The notes under the pieces are model-generated. The model was not told the origin of the DNA and did no database searches. It saw only the letters and a program-made list of their open reading frames with translations. A DNA stretch of 64,000 nucleotides from Ooceraea biroi (lineage: Eukaryota > Arthropoda > Insecta > Hymenoptera > Formicidae), in assembly GCF_003672135.1 (NCBI RefSeq), contig NC_039506.1, positions 18,694,497 through 18,758,496 on the forward strand, written 5' to 3'. Each line of letters starts with the position of its first letter. Position 1 is the first letter of the stretch. Below, piece after piece: positions 1 through 12,043 of this stretch. The position numbers and the translations under genes are program-made.

Positions 1-1219
1 ATAAAAAGCTGACACGGCAATGCCTTAAAATGAGCAAATAATTTTATTTCGAGATATTTGATCGTGTCTGGACTTTTGGGATTTTTGCATATATTGCTAG
101 CTTTAATGCTATATTAATTGTTTAGTTCATGGAAAGTTTCCTCCGTGAAGAGCCATACATTGCGCTTCTATCAACTGTATCATTAACAGATGCCGTAACG
201 TTGAATTTACGAGTCACAAGCATTAGTGACTACGTGAGCTGCTTTAATAGTCTCAAGTCACAGCTATGATACATCTGATAACGTAGTTTCTAATGATGAT
301 AGTCATGTTTCTCGTAAGTTACTGTAGTCTTACCGTTATTAACAATAATTGATTGAATTAGACAAAGAAACTTAAAAATGTTAAACTATTTTCAGGTAAA
401 TGTTAGGCAGCAATAACGAAATTGCACAAGCAATTGGAAAACCGTCGGATTCAGCAAGCACAAGGCACAAGAAAAAGGTGGAGCTAGAATTAAAGTTGTT
501 GAATGGAATTGACAAGTCTCGGAAATAATATGAAGATAAAATTAAAGCGCTGTTCTTCATGAAAATTTTATGGGCTGCTGATCCAACCTTCCGCTACATA
601 TAATACCATTGATTTAATAGTTAACAAGTCTGATGTACATATTGTAACGTAACACATCTCGATATATTGGACAAGTAATTTTCAACATCTCCTACTTATT
701 AATTTATGCGACTAGATTACTTTTTCGACAGGAAATGAGATGATTCCTGTGCGACGAGATATAAAAAATCGCTAAGTGCGTTCCGTGTTTGAGGAAAAGG
801 TTTTATTTTTGTAACAATAATAATTGATAATAATGTAAGAAAAAAAGCTTATAATTATTATAATAATTATTATAATTATTCAAGTATTATATAATTATTA
901 TATTATAATCGATAATAAGTATTATAATTGATAATAATATAAGAATAAAGGTTTATAATTATTATAATAATTATGCTATATATCGCTTTTCTTTTTATGT
1001 AATGTCGTTATCAGTTAATAAGTTTTTTTTCAATAAATTGTAATATACAGAGCGTCCTATTTTAATTGATCACACACAAAAACTTTTATGATTCTAAAAA
1101 CATTTGTAATGATAAAATTTATTTATTCCGATGAATGTACTGTAAAACTAAAATCTTTATCGACATATTTTCAAAACCTGAAGCATTAAGAATTCTCTAA
1201 ATGCAAAAACATCGATTTT
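1..1219. other. AT-rich spacer with a decayed coding fragment
   Basis: No intact gene is seen here. A 41-codon open frame at 400-525 (+) begins ATG-TTA-GGC. After one TAA the same frame continues to about 603, including the residues KILWAADPTFRY, which suggests a decayed exon or transposon gene. I do not recognise the family. The stretch 800-1000 is nearly pure A/T with repeated ATTATTATAATT units. Confidence 0.4.
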
Positions 1220-1351
1220 TTAAACTATAGTATAGTGTCTCCTCTTAATACCGTCACATTCCATTGATTCCTCGTAAACACTGCAATCTATTGACCCCCA
1301 TTCTAAGTCTTTTATCATAGCTGGCATCATACATATAACAGCCTCGTCACA
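1220..1351 (-). pseudogene. Remnant exon on the strand opposite OR1
   Basis: Read on the minus strand, a polypyrimidine tract ending in AG (about 1352-1365) is followed by 43 open codons and TAA. The residues include CDEAVICMM and CSVYEESMECDG, which look protein-like. The same segment recurs upstream of OR2 (5398-5575) with a damaged acceptor and a frameshift, and a more decayed copy lies near 48.60-48.69 kb. It travels with the OR duplication unit. The family is not recognised; it is most likely a remnant carried along by duplication. Confidence 0.35.
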
Positions 1352-1739
1352 CTAAATGTGGAGAAGGTGTACAACAAATATAGAGTGGTGATATATGTGC
1401 AAATTACACATAACATATGAATAGAAATAATACAAGATTGCATTGCTACTTAGCGATAAAAATGGAACCTTTATAAAATTTTAACAAGCTGCTACGTTAA
1501 ACAAATGATTAGATTGGAATTCAGTTGAAAAATTATATATGTATATATAAAATATATGTGCAAGAAGTAATATTCTTATTCGTTGAAATTCGTATTAAAT
1601 TTTAATTAAATGTTAATTTATTATAATTATTATAATTATTTGATCATGACTTGGTTAAATATCAAGTGCTATAACAAAGTCGGCATTAATGTATATACTT
1701 GACAGCATAAAATAATAACATATTTCGATATTTAAAAGT

Positions 1740-2290
1740 AGTAATTCTTGATTCTTCTGAGTTAATTCAAATGCATAAAAATACCTGTAAACTGCTGGTA
1801 TTTATCAATCACGGCTCTCTTCAAGTAATATTATAGATCTTTTTTAAGATATATCGGACGCTGCTATCTTCAACGGAGAAGTGAACTTTACGAATGCACA
1901 TCATGGAATAAGACGCATGAAATTCTGCCGTTAAGGAAAAGGTGAATTACGCATGCGTGGGTTTCGACCAAGATACTATTTTACGAATATTTTTCCGTGG
2001 GAAATAACCACATGGCGAATTTCCTTCACCATTATATTGATCACTTAATCGTCGCTCTTCTCGGGAGTAGGTGATAAATTATGTATCGATCGATATTATG
2101 TGCTATCCTATACTCCGTTTATATTATTACACAATTTTCATGACACCTTACTGTGGTAGAGAAAAATTATACAATTTTATATAATGTTATATGATTATAT
2201 AATTCGCAATTGCTCCTATATGCGAGATGAAGTTTGACGAACCGTTACAAAATAGTTTGCAGTCAAACGTAACTCAATACCCACAGGATC
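1740..2290 (+). promoter_or_regulatory. OR1 upstream conserved block
   Basis: This block is repeated upstream of all five ORs. It contains the perfect palindrome ACGCATGCGT at 1949-1958, 333 bases before the OR1 ATG. Conservation outside the coding sequence may reflect recent duplication as well as function. Confidence 0.5.
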
Positions 2291-4838
2291 ATGTATAAAA
2301 CGAGTATCTTGGTCCAAGAATATTTCAGCTTGAATAGGATTGCATTACTCGCCGTTGGCTTGTGGCCTTATCAACAATCAAAGTTTGCTCCATGTCAGGC
2401 AGCATTGTGTTTTATTCTTTTCACAAGCTCTGTCATATTCTTGGTGCGTGAATATTTCTACTCTTAATGGTTGCTATTGTATAATTTACATGTCATTTAG
2501 ATGAGGCAATGAGTTTTTGAACCACATAAATCCCAAGAAATTTTTAATTACAGCTTTCAAGGCTTTGTTTTGTAGAATATTCCTTTGACTTTACTATTCA
2601 CTTGCTTTCTGTATCAACGTATTATACTTTCGTTCTGATGAATTATATCTCCTTTTGGATTAACATAAAAACTGTAAGTTAGTTTTTTATTTTCTCCAAA
2701 AGTAAATCCCTACAATATACTATACACTATGTAAAAATTTCCTTTCATACTTTATAATACTATCCAGCATGATATATTGTTAATACAATAGATAAGATAT
2801 ATATTGGAGCAATTGCAATATATCTACAACAGACTAAAGGATTGGAAAGAAATTGCTATCTATAACAAATATGGAAACATTGCAAAACGACTAACACTCG
2901 CCTGTATAAGTAAGTAGAAGACCTGTTAATTTCTATGATCGGAAGTATTTATTAAGTTTAGAATTAAAATAAACTAGATTACAATATTGACTACAAAATT
3001 ATGATTTACTGATTTGTTATATTGTATTATATTGCACATGCATATATGTATCTTATTTTTTACCCAAACGAGATAATGTTTAGTAATAGGAATATGCAAT
3101 CAAGCTCATCTTATTGTAATGCAATGTTGGCCATACATTTGTGATATGATTATGCCCAAAAATGTGACCTATGCGCGCCACCTCATAATAACTGTGACTA
3201 CATACTTCGCCGTACAGGAAAGATATTTCTATTTGTTGCTCCTATATCTAAACGCAGTTTGTACTGTAGGAACAGTTGCAATCTTAGCGGTAGGAACAAT
3301 GCTGGTATCATGTTTCAAACATATCTGTGGAATGTTGAGAATTGCTAGGTAAAGAAATAAATTTAGAAAAACTGAAAATGGATATGTATCCACATTGTGG
3401 GAAAAACAGGTTTTACTTCATAGAAACTAGAAAACCTAATATCTAGATATAAGTATAGCGGAGATAATATTTACAGCTACCGCTTTGAACAAGCAATAAC
3501 TGCGACGTTACAAAGTATTACCAAAAAAAATGAAACCATGATTTACAAGGAGTTCATCTATGCCGTGGACACTCATCGCAAAGCTATGGAGTTAGTATTT
3601 ATATGATAAGATGTATACATTATTACCGTTAACGTCGATAAAGCAAGGGAAAACGTATTTGTTTGGAAGCAATTATTATAGATATAAAATAGTATGCATC
3701 AATACAGGAAACAAGAATTAATAGGAATTACAATTTTAATACTAATTGCTGCTGTATGAGGCAATTATTATAGGCAATTAACTAAATACATGTAGTCAAA
3801 GATGGTCAAACATGAAATTAAAAGTTAATTAAATTATTTCATGGTAACTTATTGTAATCTGATTATATCCATTTTTTCAAGGATTGCCAAAAGTTTTGTG
3901 GGCGACATGGAACGATCACTTTTCATTGTTACAATGATTACTGTGATTTGTATGAGTTTGAATCTTTATGCCGTAAGGTTTTTACATTGGATATTACTTA
4001 TGACTAATCTACGTAACGTTTTACAATATTTAATTCCAAAAAAAGTTTTAATAAGAATTATTAAGAGAATCATAGTAAGAAAGTAAAGTCTAAATATCAT
4101 GCGAATTGCTTAAACACAAAGGTTTAAAACTTCACTAGAGATTGTATGGAAATTGATTACTTTTAAAGATATAAATATTATTAGAGATGTTAAGATATTA
4201 ATTGCACAATGACGGTGTTTTAGATATTGCAAGTTGAGTCACTTATGCAAGAAATAGATAAGATATTAGGATATCTTGTTACTATCATTTGTCTTTTTAT
4301 ATATATGTTTGTAACCAACTATGCTGGACAGGAAATTACGGATTGTAATAATCATATATTTCTTACGGTGTAAGAAATATTTTTATTTGTGGTTTATATA
4401 ATTGTATTGATGTAATTTTCAGGGATGAAAGCGCTCATACATCTTTTTAATAATTCTCTAATTCTATATTTCCATAATTTAAAAAAATAATACTTTTGTA
4501 AAAATATTGGACTTGATAATTCTCAAATTGTCAATTCTATGCCACATTTCTTATAGATACAATGCTCCATGGTACTTAGTACCGTTGAAGATACAGAAGT
4601 TGATCTTGTTTTTATTACAAAGAAATAACAAAGCTTTCACATTGAATATCGGTGGATTATTCACATTATCTGTAGAGAGCTTTGCTTCGGTAAAGTTATA
4701 CATTTAAGGACATACAATACATAAATAATGCATTGTTTAAAAGTAAGGAGAAAGGTAAACTGAGGAGAATGTATTTGTTTGCAGCTAGTAAGTGCATCAG
4801 TATCTTATTTCACTCTTATGCTATCTCTCCAAGACTAA
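2291..4838 (+). CDS. Odorant receptor, nine exons (OR1)
   Basis: Predicted insect odorant receptor of 397 aa, a seven-pass ligand-gated channel subunit that would act with Orco in antennal neuron membranes. Coding exons: 2291-2443, 2554-2673, 2792-2909, 3084-3348, 3477-3590, 3882-3972, 4224-4369, 4557-4689, 4785-4838. All junctions are GT-AG and in phase. Family hallmarks are QEKYFYL-like residues (QERYFYL) before a hydrophobic helix in exon 4, ASYRFEQAI across the exon 4-5 junction, PLKIQKLILFLLQR in exon 8 and a C-terminal SYFTLMLS segment. Nine exons and this C-terminus fit the ant 9-exon OR subfamily, often linked to cuticular hydrocarbon detection; that subfamily call is inference. OR1 is followed 9 bases after its stop by foreign sequence. 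Its exon 1 and exon 4 residues match OR4 and OR5 better than its neighbour OR2. Confidence 0.9.
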
Positions 4839-4847
4839 CGGAAGTAT

Positions 4848-5397
4848 CCCAGACAGCGCAAAATGTCCTCAGGATCATCCTGAATATGTTCAGGACGATT
4901 CAGGATATTTCGAGGACGTTTTAAGATATGATACTAAATTTGTTTTTATGAAAATTTAATATGCATTTATAATTATTTTCAATTATGTAGAATATTTAAC
5001 ATAATGTAGAAATTTTGAGTATTGTAATAAAATATAAATAACCCATAAATATCCACTGGATAACCACAGGATGTTTGTAAAATATCTGGCCTGTCTATAT
5101 TATGTCAGATAGCTTACAACGTCGTAAAATTATCCTAAACACATCCAGGATATCCTGAGATATTCCTCAGTATTTCCTTCCAATGTGGAGAAAAAGATAA
5201 ATTCTGAATTAGTACAGCCATTTCAGCTGAAAAAAGCATATCTATTTCAGAATTTCCTCCTTGAAATGTACGAAAAATATCCCAAATATATCCTATGAAA
5301 GTCCTTAGGATATTTCACAGGATCCTTAACATCCCAGGCAGCACATGTTAGTCTAATATATGTTTCTTAGACGTATCTAATGTCTAATTCGTCTAAA
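4848..5397. mobile_element. Composite miniature-element insertion after OR1
   Basis: OR4 continues past its stop as CGGAAGTATATGTCC, whereas OR1 switches after CGGAAGTAT to CCCAGACAGC. The insert holds many scattered AGGAT/ATCC motifs. A second terminus, CCCAGGCAGCACATG, starts at 5333; its first 45 or so bases match the left end of the element at 41082. OR-flank sequence resumes near 5398. No clean right terminus is visible, so this is a truncated, joined pair of elements. Confidence 0.55.
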
Positions 5398-5879
5398 CAT
5401 TCCATTGATTCCTCGTAAACACTGCAATACTGACCCCCATTCTAAATCTTCTATTATAGCTGGCATCATGCATATAACAGCCTCGTCACAATAAATGTGG
5501 AGGAGCTGTACAACAAATATAGAGTAGTGATATATGTGCAAATTACACATAACATATGAATAGAAATAATACAAGATTGCATTGCTACTTAGCGATAAAA
5601 ATGGAACCTTTATAAAATTTTAACAAGCTGCTACGTTAAACAAATGATTAGATTGGAATTCAGTTGCAAAATTATATATGTATATATAAAATATATGTGC
5701 AAGAAGTAATATTCTTGTTCGTTGAAATTCGTATTAAATTTTAATTAAATGTTAATTTATTATAATTATTATAATTATTTGATCATGACTTGGTTAAATA
5801 TCAAGTGCTATAACAAAGTTGGCATTAATGTATACTTGACAGCATAAAATAATAACATATTTCGATATTTAAAAGTAGT

Positions 5880-6481
5880 AATTCTTGATTCTTCTGAGTT
5901 AATTCAAATGCATAAAAATACCTGTAAACTGCTGGTATTTATCAGTCACGGCTCTCTTCAAGTAATATTATAGATCTTTTTTAAGATATATCGGACGCTG
6001 CTGTCTTCAACGGAGAAGTGAACTTTACGAATACACATAATGGAATGAAACGCATGAAATTCTGCCGTTAAAGAAAAGGTGAACTACGCATGCGTGAGTT
6101 TCGACCAAGATACTATTTTACTAATATTTTTCCGTGGGAAATAAACACATGGCGAATTTCGTTCACCATTATATTGATTACTTAATCGTCGCTCTTCTCG
6201 GGAGTAGGCGACTATGAGTATCAAACTATTTATGTGCTATCGTATATTCCATTTATATTCTTAAACAATTTACGGCAAGTTCCTTTAGTAAAGAAAAATT
6301 ATACAATTTTATATAATGTTCTTAAAAACTTTGCGACAAGTTACTTTAGTAAAGAAAAATTATACAATTTTATATAATGTTATATGATTATATAATTCGC
6401 AAGTGCTTCTACGCAAGATGAAGTTTTACAAAATATTTTGCAGTCAAACGATAACTCGATGAGCTCAGGATCATTTGTAAA
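5880..6481 (+). promoter_or_regulatory. OR2 upstream conserved block
   Basis: Homologous to the OR1 upstream block, with ACGCATGCGT at 6086-6095. The distance to the ATG is 387 bases, longer than in the paralogs (331-338), because of a tandem duplication at about 6271-6380. Confidence 0.5.
6271..6380. repeat. Two-copy tandem duplication in OR2 upstream region
   Basis: Two successive copies of about 55 bases, each containing TTTAGTAAAGAAAAATTATAC followed by AATTTTATATAATGTT. The other four OR upstream regions carry one copy, so the duplication is specific to OR2. Confidence 0.75.
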
Positions 6482-9400
6482 ATGAGTATCTCCATCCAAG
6501 AACGGTACTTCAGTTTGAATAGAATTCTATTGCTCACTGTTGGCTTATGGCCTTATCAACAATCAAAGTTTGTTTCATGTCAGGCAGCATTGTGTCTTGG
6601 CATTTTGACAAGCTTTGTCATATTACTGGTACGTAAATATTTCTAACAGTGTTTGCTATTTTACAATTTATGTCATTTAGATGAGACAATGCTTTTTGAA
6701 ACAAATATAAATCTCAATAAAGTTTTTATTATAGCTTTCAAGACTTTGTTTTCTAGAATATTCCTTTGATTTTACTATTCATTTGCTTTCTGCATCAACG
6801 TATTTTGCTTTCATTTTGATGAATTATATCTCCTTTTGGATTAACATAGAAACTGTAAGTTAGTTTTTTATTTTCTCCAAAAGTAAATAAATTCCTACAA
6901 TAAAGATATGATATGGAAAAATTTTCTTTCATACTTTATAATACTATCCAACATAAAATATTTTTAATACAATAGATACAATATTTATTGGAGCAATTTC
7001 AATACATCTACAATAGGCTAAAGGATTCGAAAGAAATTGCTATCTATAACAAATATGGGAACATTGGAAAACGTATAACAATCAGCATTACAGGTAAGAA
7101 AAAGACATGGTGTTAATTTTTATTATTGTGATTATTTAGTAATTTTAGCAGTGAAGAATTATAAGTTAGAATATATTGGGTTGTTCGGAAAGTTATTTCG
7201 TTTTTTCAAGGAAAAATGAAAAGCGGTTTTTTCATATTTAGAATAAATTTTATTCAGTGATGCATTGGCCATTTTGTTCCACTACCTTTCGCCATCTTTC
7301 TGGCAACTTTAAGATTCCACGCTTATGGAAGTTCTTCTCCTTATTGACAAAAATTTGAAGCAAGTGATTTTTGACGCCTTCATTTGAATCGAAGTTTACA
7401 TTGTTCAAAGAATTGTGTAGAGACCGGAACAAATGGTAATCGGATGGTGCCAGATCAGGAGAGTATGGTGGGTGTGGTAGCACATCCCATCCAAGCTGTA
7501 AAAGCTTCTGGCGAGTGACCAAACTTGTGTGTGGTCTGGCATTGTCGTGATGGAATACGACACCTTTCCTATTCGCCAATTCTGGTCGCTTCTGCTTGAT
7601 GGCAGCATCCAATTCATCCAGCTGACGACAATACACTTTCGAATCAATCGTCTGGTTGCTTGGTAATAGCTCGAAAAATACGATTCCCTTCCAATCCCAC
7701 CATACAGAAAGCATGATCTTCTTTTGATGAATATCTGCCTTGGATGTCGATCGAGCAGATTCATCTGCCTGGACCATGATCGTTTTCGCTTAACATTGTT
7801 GTAAACAATCCATTTTTCATCTCCAGTTATGATTCGCTTAAAAAATAGTTCATTTTCTTCACGTTTCAACAATGAATCGCAGGTGGTAATGCGTCGAATC
7901 AAGTCAATTTCCTTTAAATTGTGTGAAACCCAAATATCGAGCTTTGAAACGAATCCAAGGCGTTTCAAATGATCGTAAACAGTCGAATTCGATAAATTTA
8001 ACTTTTCAGCAATTTCGCGTGTTGTTATGCGACGGTTTGCATCCACCAGAGCCTTTATTTTCTCGTCATCAGCTTTAATTGGCCGACCTGAACGTGGTGC
8101 ATCTTTCAAATCGAAATTTCCAGTACGAAATTTCGAAAACCAATTCTGACACTGACGTTCACTCAATACATCTTCTCCGTACACGGCACACAATTTTTTC
8201 TCGCTTGCACTGCATTTTTACCCTTTCGGTAGTAAAAAAGCAAAATATTACGAAAATGCTCACTTTGATTTTCCATGTTTGATGTGATGCCAAAAAAAAT
8301 TACTTGACAGATCGCAACACAATAAGATACTAAATGACGTCTGAAATGTCAGTTGTCAAAATATAAAACGAATTTGCCGCTTAGAGTAAGGTTAAGTATC
8401 GAGGAACGCGACTAACGACATCTCTTTGTGAAAAACGAAATTACTTTCCGAACAACCCAATATTTATATATTTACTGAAAAATTATAATTTACTGATTTG
8501 TTGTATTGTATTATATTGCTCATGCACGTTTGAATCTTTATTGTTTCTCTAAAAGAGATCATGTTTAGTAGTTGGAATATGCAATCATGCTTATCTTGCT
8601 GTAATACAATGTGGACCATACATTTTGGATATGATTATGCCCAAAAATGAGACCTACTCGCGCCGCTTCATACTAGTTATGTCTAATTACTTCGCCGTAC
8701 AAGAAAAATATTTTTATTTATTTCTTCTGCATCTAAACGCAGTTTTTGCTGTAGGATCACTTGCACTCATAGCCGTAGCAACAATGCTGTTATCATGTCT
8801 CAAACATATCTGTGGAATGATGAAAATTGCTAGGTACATAAATAAACTTAGCAAAATGGAAAATGGATATTTATTCACATTGTGAGAACAGGTTTTACTA
8901 CTATTTACAGCTACCGCTTTGAACAAGCAATACTGACTATGTTACAAAGTATTACTTTAAAAAATAAAACCATGACTTACAAGGAGTTTATCTGTGCCGT
9001 GGACATTCATCGCAAAGCTATGGAGTTAGTATTTATATAATAATATTTAGATAATATATATACATTATTACCGATAACGTCGATAAGCAAGGGAAAACGT
9101 ATTTGTTTGGAAGCTATTATTATAGACATAAAATAGTATGCATTAATACAAAAAAAACAAGACTTAATAGGAATTACAATTTTAATACTAATTGCTGCTG
9201 TATGAGGCAATTATTGTAGTTAATTAATTAAATGTAGTCAAAGATAGTCAAACATGAAATTAAAATATATTTAAATTATTTCATGGTAATTTATTGTAAT
9301 CTGATTATATCCATTTTTTCAAGGATTGCCAAAATTTTTGTGGACGACATGGAACGATCACTTTTCATTGTTACAATGAGTACTGTGCTTTGTATGAGTT

Positions 9401-10602
9401 TAAATCTTTATGCAGTAAGGTTTTTACATACGTCTTACTTATGAGTGATTTACGTAGCATTTTACAATATTTAATTCAAATAAAATTCGAAAGAAATTGA
9501 GAATAAGAAAATAAATACTATATTAAGAATCATGTTAAAATATTATAATATTATAAATATAGAAGCTAAAGTCTAAATATCATGCTAATTGCTTAAACAC
9601 AAATTTTTAAAAATGCATTAGAAATTGCATAGGAAATGATCAATTTTAAAGATATAAATATATAATTATTAGAGATGTTAAGGGTACGCCACCTTGACAG
9701 CCTCAAAAAATGGGTCAAATTCGAAGTGATATTTCTCAAAGACAATTCAATAGAATCAAATAACTTTTGTGGGGGTTAATAAAGTATCAGATTCATATTT
9801 TAATCGCGATACTGGCAATATCTGATAGTCGGACATATTTTAACTGCACGCCAACAAATTTGTTTCTACCGCGGACGTGCGATCCTTCAAAGTGCTGTAA
9901 CTTTAAATACTTCGTATCCTGAAAAATCCTTTTGGCCCAACATTTCGGACACTTCAAACATGAAAATTAAGCAAACAAAACTTTTCCATTTTTTGAACTT
10001 GTCAAGGTGGCGTACCCCCTTAAGGTATTAATTGCACAATGACGATGATTTTAGTTATCTCAAGGTGAATCACCTGTGCAAGAAATAGAAAGGACAATCG
10101 GACATCTTCTTCTCATCATTTTTCTTTTTACATACATGTTTATAGCCAACTACGCTGGACAGGAAATTACGGATTCTAATAATCATATATTTCTTACGGT
10201 GTAAGCAATATATTTTTATCCGTGATGCTTATATTTTTATTTGTGTAATTTTCAGTGATGAAAACGCTCGTATATCTTTTTATAATTCTCAAATTATCAA
10301 TTCTATGCCACGTTTTCTATAGATACAATGCTTCATGGTACTTAGCACCGTTGCAGATACAGAAGTTGATCTTGTTCTTATTACAAAGAAGTAACAAAGC
10401 TTTCACATTGAATCTCGGTGGATTATTCACATTATCTATAGAGTGCTTTGCTTCGGTAAGTTATACATTTAATGATATATATTAAGTAATACGATACGTG
10501 CATTGTTCTCAAAAATAAGGAAAAAGGTAAACTAAGGAGAGTATTTGTTTCCAGCTAATAAATGCATCAGTATCTTACTTCACTCTTATGCTATCTTTGT
10601 AA
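6482..10602 (+). CDS. Odorant receptor, nine exons (OR2), with transposons in two introns
   Basis: Predicted odorant receptor of 393 aa. Exons: 6482-6628, 6735-6854, 6976-7093, 8569-8833, 8911-9024, 9324-9414, 10055-10200, 10323-10455, 10555-10602. The frame is open throughout. The ancestral start seen in the paralogs has changed from ATG to ATT, so I place the start at the next in-frame ATG; the N-terminus is a few residues shorter. Intron 3 holds a complete mariner and intron 6 a TTAA-flanked miniature element. Neither touches a splice site. It is the most divergent of the five proteins: exon 4 reads CGPYILDMIMPKNETYSRRF where OR1, OR4 and OR5 carry CWPYICD. Stop follows MLSL. Role and localisation are inferred as for OR1. 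Confidence 0.88.
7176..8460 (-). mobile_element. Mariner copy A, inside OR2 intron 3
   Basis: A 1285-bp element flanked by TA. Its inverted ends begin TTGGGTTGTTCGGAAAGT. It lies antisense to OR2. It is almost identical to copy B at 47.1 kb and has the same length. Confidence 0.95.
7250..8276 (-). pseudogene. Frameshifted mariner transposase (copy A)
   Basis: The cut-and-paste transposase is broken by two 1-base deletions relative to copy C: one in an A-run near codon 27 (six A instead of seven) and one in the codons after KRKRSWSRQ. The segments with HHDNARPH and YSPDLAPSDYH remain readable but out of frame with the N-terminal helix-turn-helix half. Both lesions are shared with copy B, so they predate the insertions. 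Confidence 0.9.
9682..10019. mobile_element. piggyBac-like miniature element in OR2 intron 6
   Basis: A 338-bp insert between two TTAA copies (9678-9681, 10020-10023). Inverted ends are GGGTACGCCACCTTGAC on the left and its complement on the right, with two extra C at the outer right end. OR1 has the uninterrupted site GATGTTAAGATATTAATTGC. TTAA duplication is the signature of the piggyBac superfamily; the element has no coding capacity. Confidence 0.8.
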
Positions 10603-11220
10603 TAATAGTAATGAAAATATAACACATGCAAATAGCGCATATTAGAATAGGTATAAAACTAGATGAAAATGCCGACATTCTCTTATTCAACTGAGTTTAA
10701 ACAAATTAATTATAGGAAGTTGGTAAGAAAATTATAACATTTTTCTTTTCAATACCATAACGTTATGCATAAAGTAAGCAAAGAAAATCATTAATTGACT
10801 TATAGATACAATCAGATAAGCTGACAAAACCAAATCTGAAGTGTTTTATACTATTGAATGTATAAACTGTATCATTCGAATAAAATGTGCGAATAAGAAG
10901 GGATGTATATGATATGGTGATGATTAATATATGTGAAATATGTAAAATATTATAATAATTTAAATTTTAAGTATGTTAATAAATTATTTGAAGAAATAAA
11001 TTAAATACTAAATAGTCAGTGATCGTGCTTGTGAAGCGATATTGTAAACCAATAAGGAAATGTATGGTATTAAAGCAATATATGTTTATTTTAGCATTAT
11101 TTATTCCATATAACTAAGATGCAAAAATGCGTATGAATTAAAAGTGTAACATATTAAGATGATTAAAGACAATAAATTTAGATATTAATATATCCTATTA
11201 ATATTGCGGAAGATTGCAAA
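10603..11220. other. OR2 3' flank
   Basis: AT-rich sequence with no gene. The part near 10.97-11.06 kb (TTAATAAATTA, then GTGATCGTGCTTGTGAAG) is a diverged homolog of the 3' flanks of OR3, OR4 and OR5. Confidence 0.5.
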
Positions 11221-11224
11221 TGCA

Positions 11225-12043
11225 GAGTCCTTCACTTCGCGCATGCGCTCTAACCTAACCTCACAAGCAGCAGTATGCGGTTAGTATATTATAGAAGGTC
11301 CGTGATCATATATGACACTTCACTTTGTTTGCGCTGCTGTGTCTACCGTGAAGATAATGTTTACCAACGTTTTATCATGCCATTTTTATGTGATGCAATG
11401 CATATTTAGGAACTAATTTACTAGAGGGATAGAAACGGACGCAAGCCAAATCTATGTGGTTAGAGTTCTGAAAAATTCGCCGAGAAATTTGCTTCTAAAT
11501 TCTAAAACGACGCCATTTTACACACGAAATATCAGCTACACTGGACCTTCGCGAATGATTTCTCATTCTTACGCGGGGTATATGTGTGTGAGACGTGGAG
11601 TATAAGTGAATCTTTGTTTCGTTTCGACTTGACGATCACATCTTTCCCGGCGATATGATCGTTACGAAGATTTAAGCTCCTGGCAGTCGTATTATTCTTG
11701 GTGTTCACTCCCCTGTGACGTGCAGTCACCAGGTTAGTTGTGACAGGTTTAAAAAAACCTCGCTGTTCTTCTCGCGCGATCCAATTAATTATTTTATTGT
11801 TAATCTATCTAAGTTTATCTAAGATATTTTATTACAATTAAGTTACCGCACTTGAAAGAGAGAGAAAGAGAAATCATTACAAAAATATTGAAGAATTATG
11901 TTTACCAAGGGCATCATAAATACTGCAAAAAGAGAAACATTTTATGTTGCTAAAAGAAAATATGATTGTTAAGTATTTCTCTTAACATGAACCGTCAATG
12001 TTTCCTTCCAGTGCAATAAACGCAGGAATACTAGAACATAGTC
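11225..12043 (+). promoter_or_regulatory. DCAF7 promoter and 5' UTR region
   Basis: A TATA-poor region with the NRF1-like palindrome CGCGCATGCGCT at 11238-11249. A good splice donor (CACCAG/GTTAGT, exon end near 11731) and an acceptor (TTCCTTCCAG, ending 12011) suggest a non-coding first exon joined to the exon carrying the ATG. This is sequence-based inference with no transcript evidence. Confidence 0.45.
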
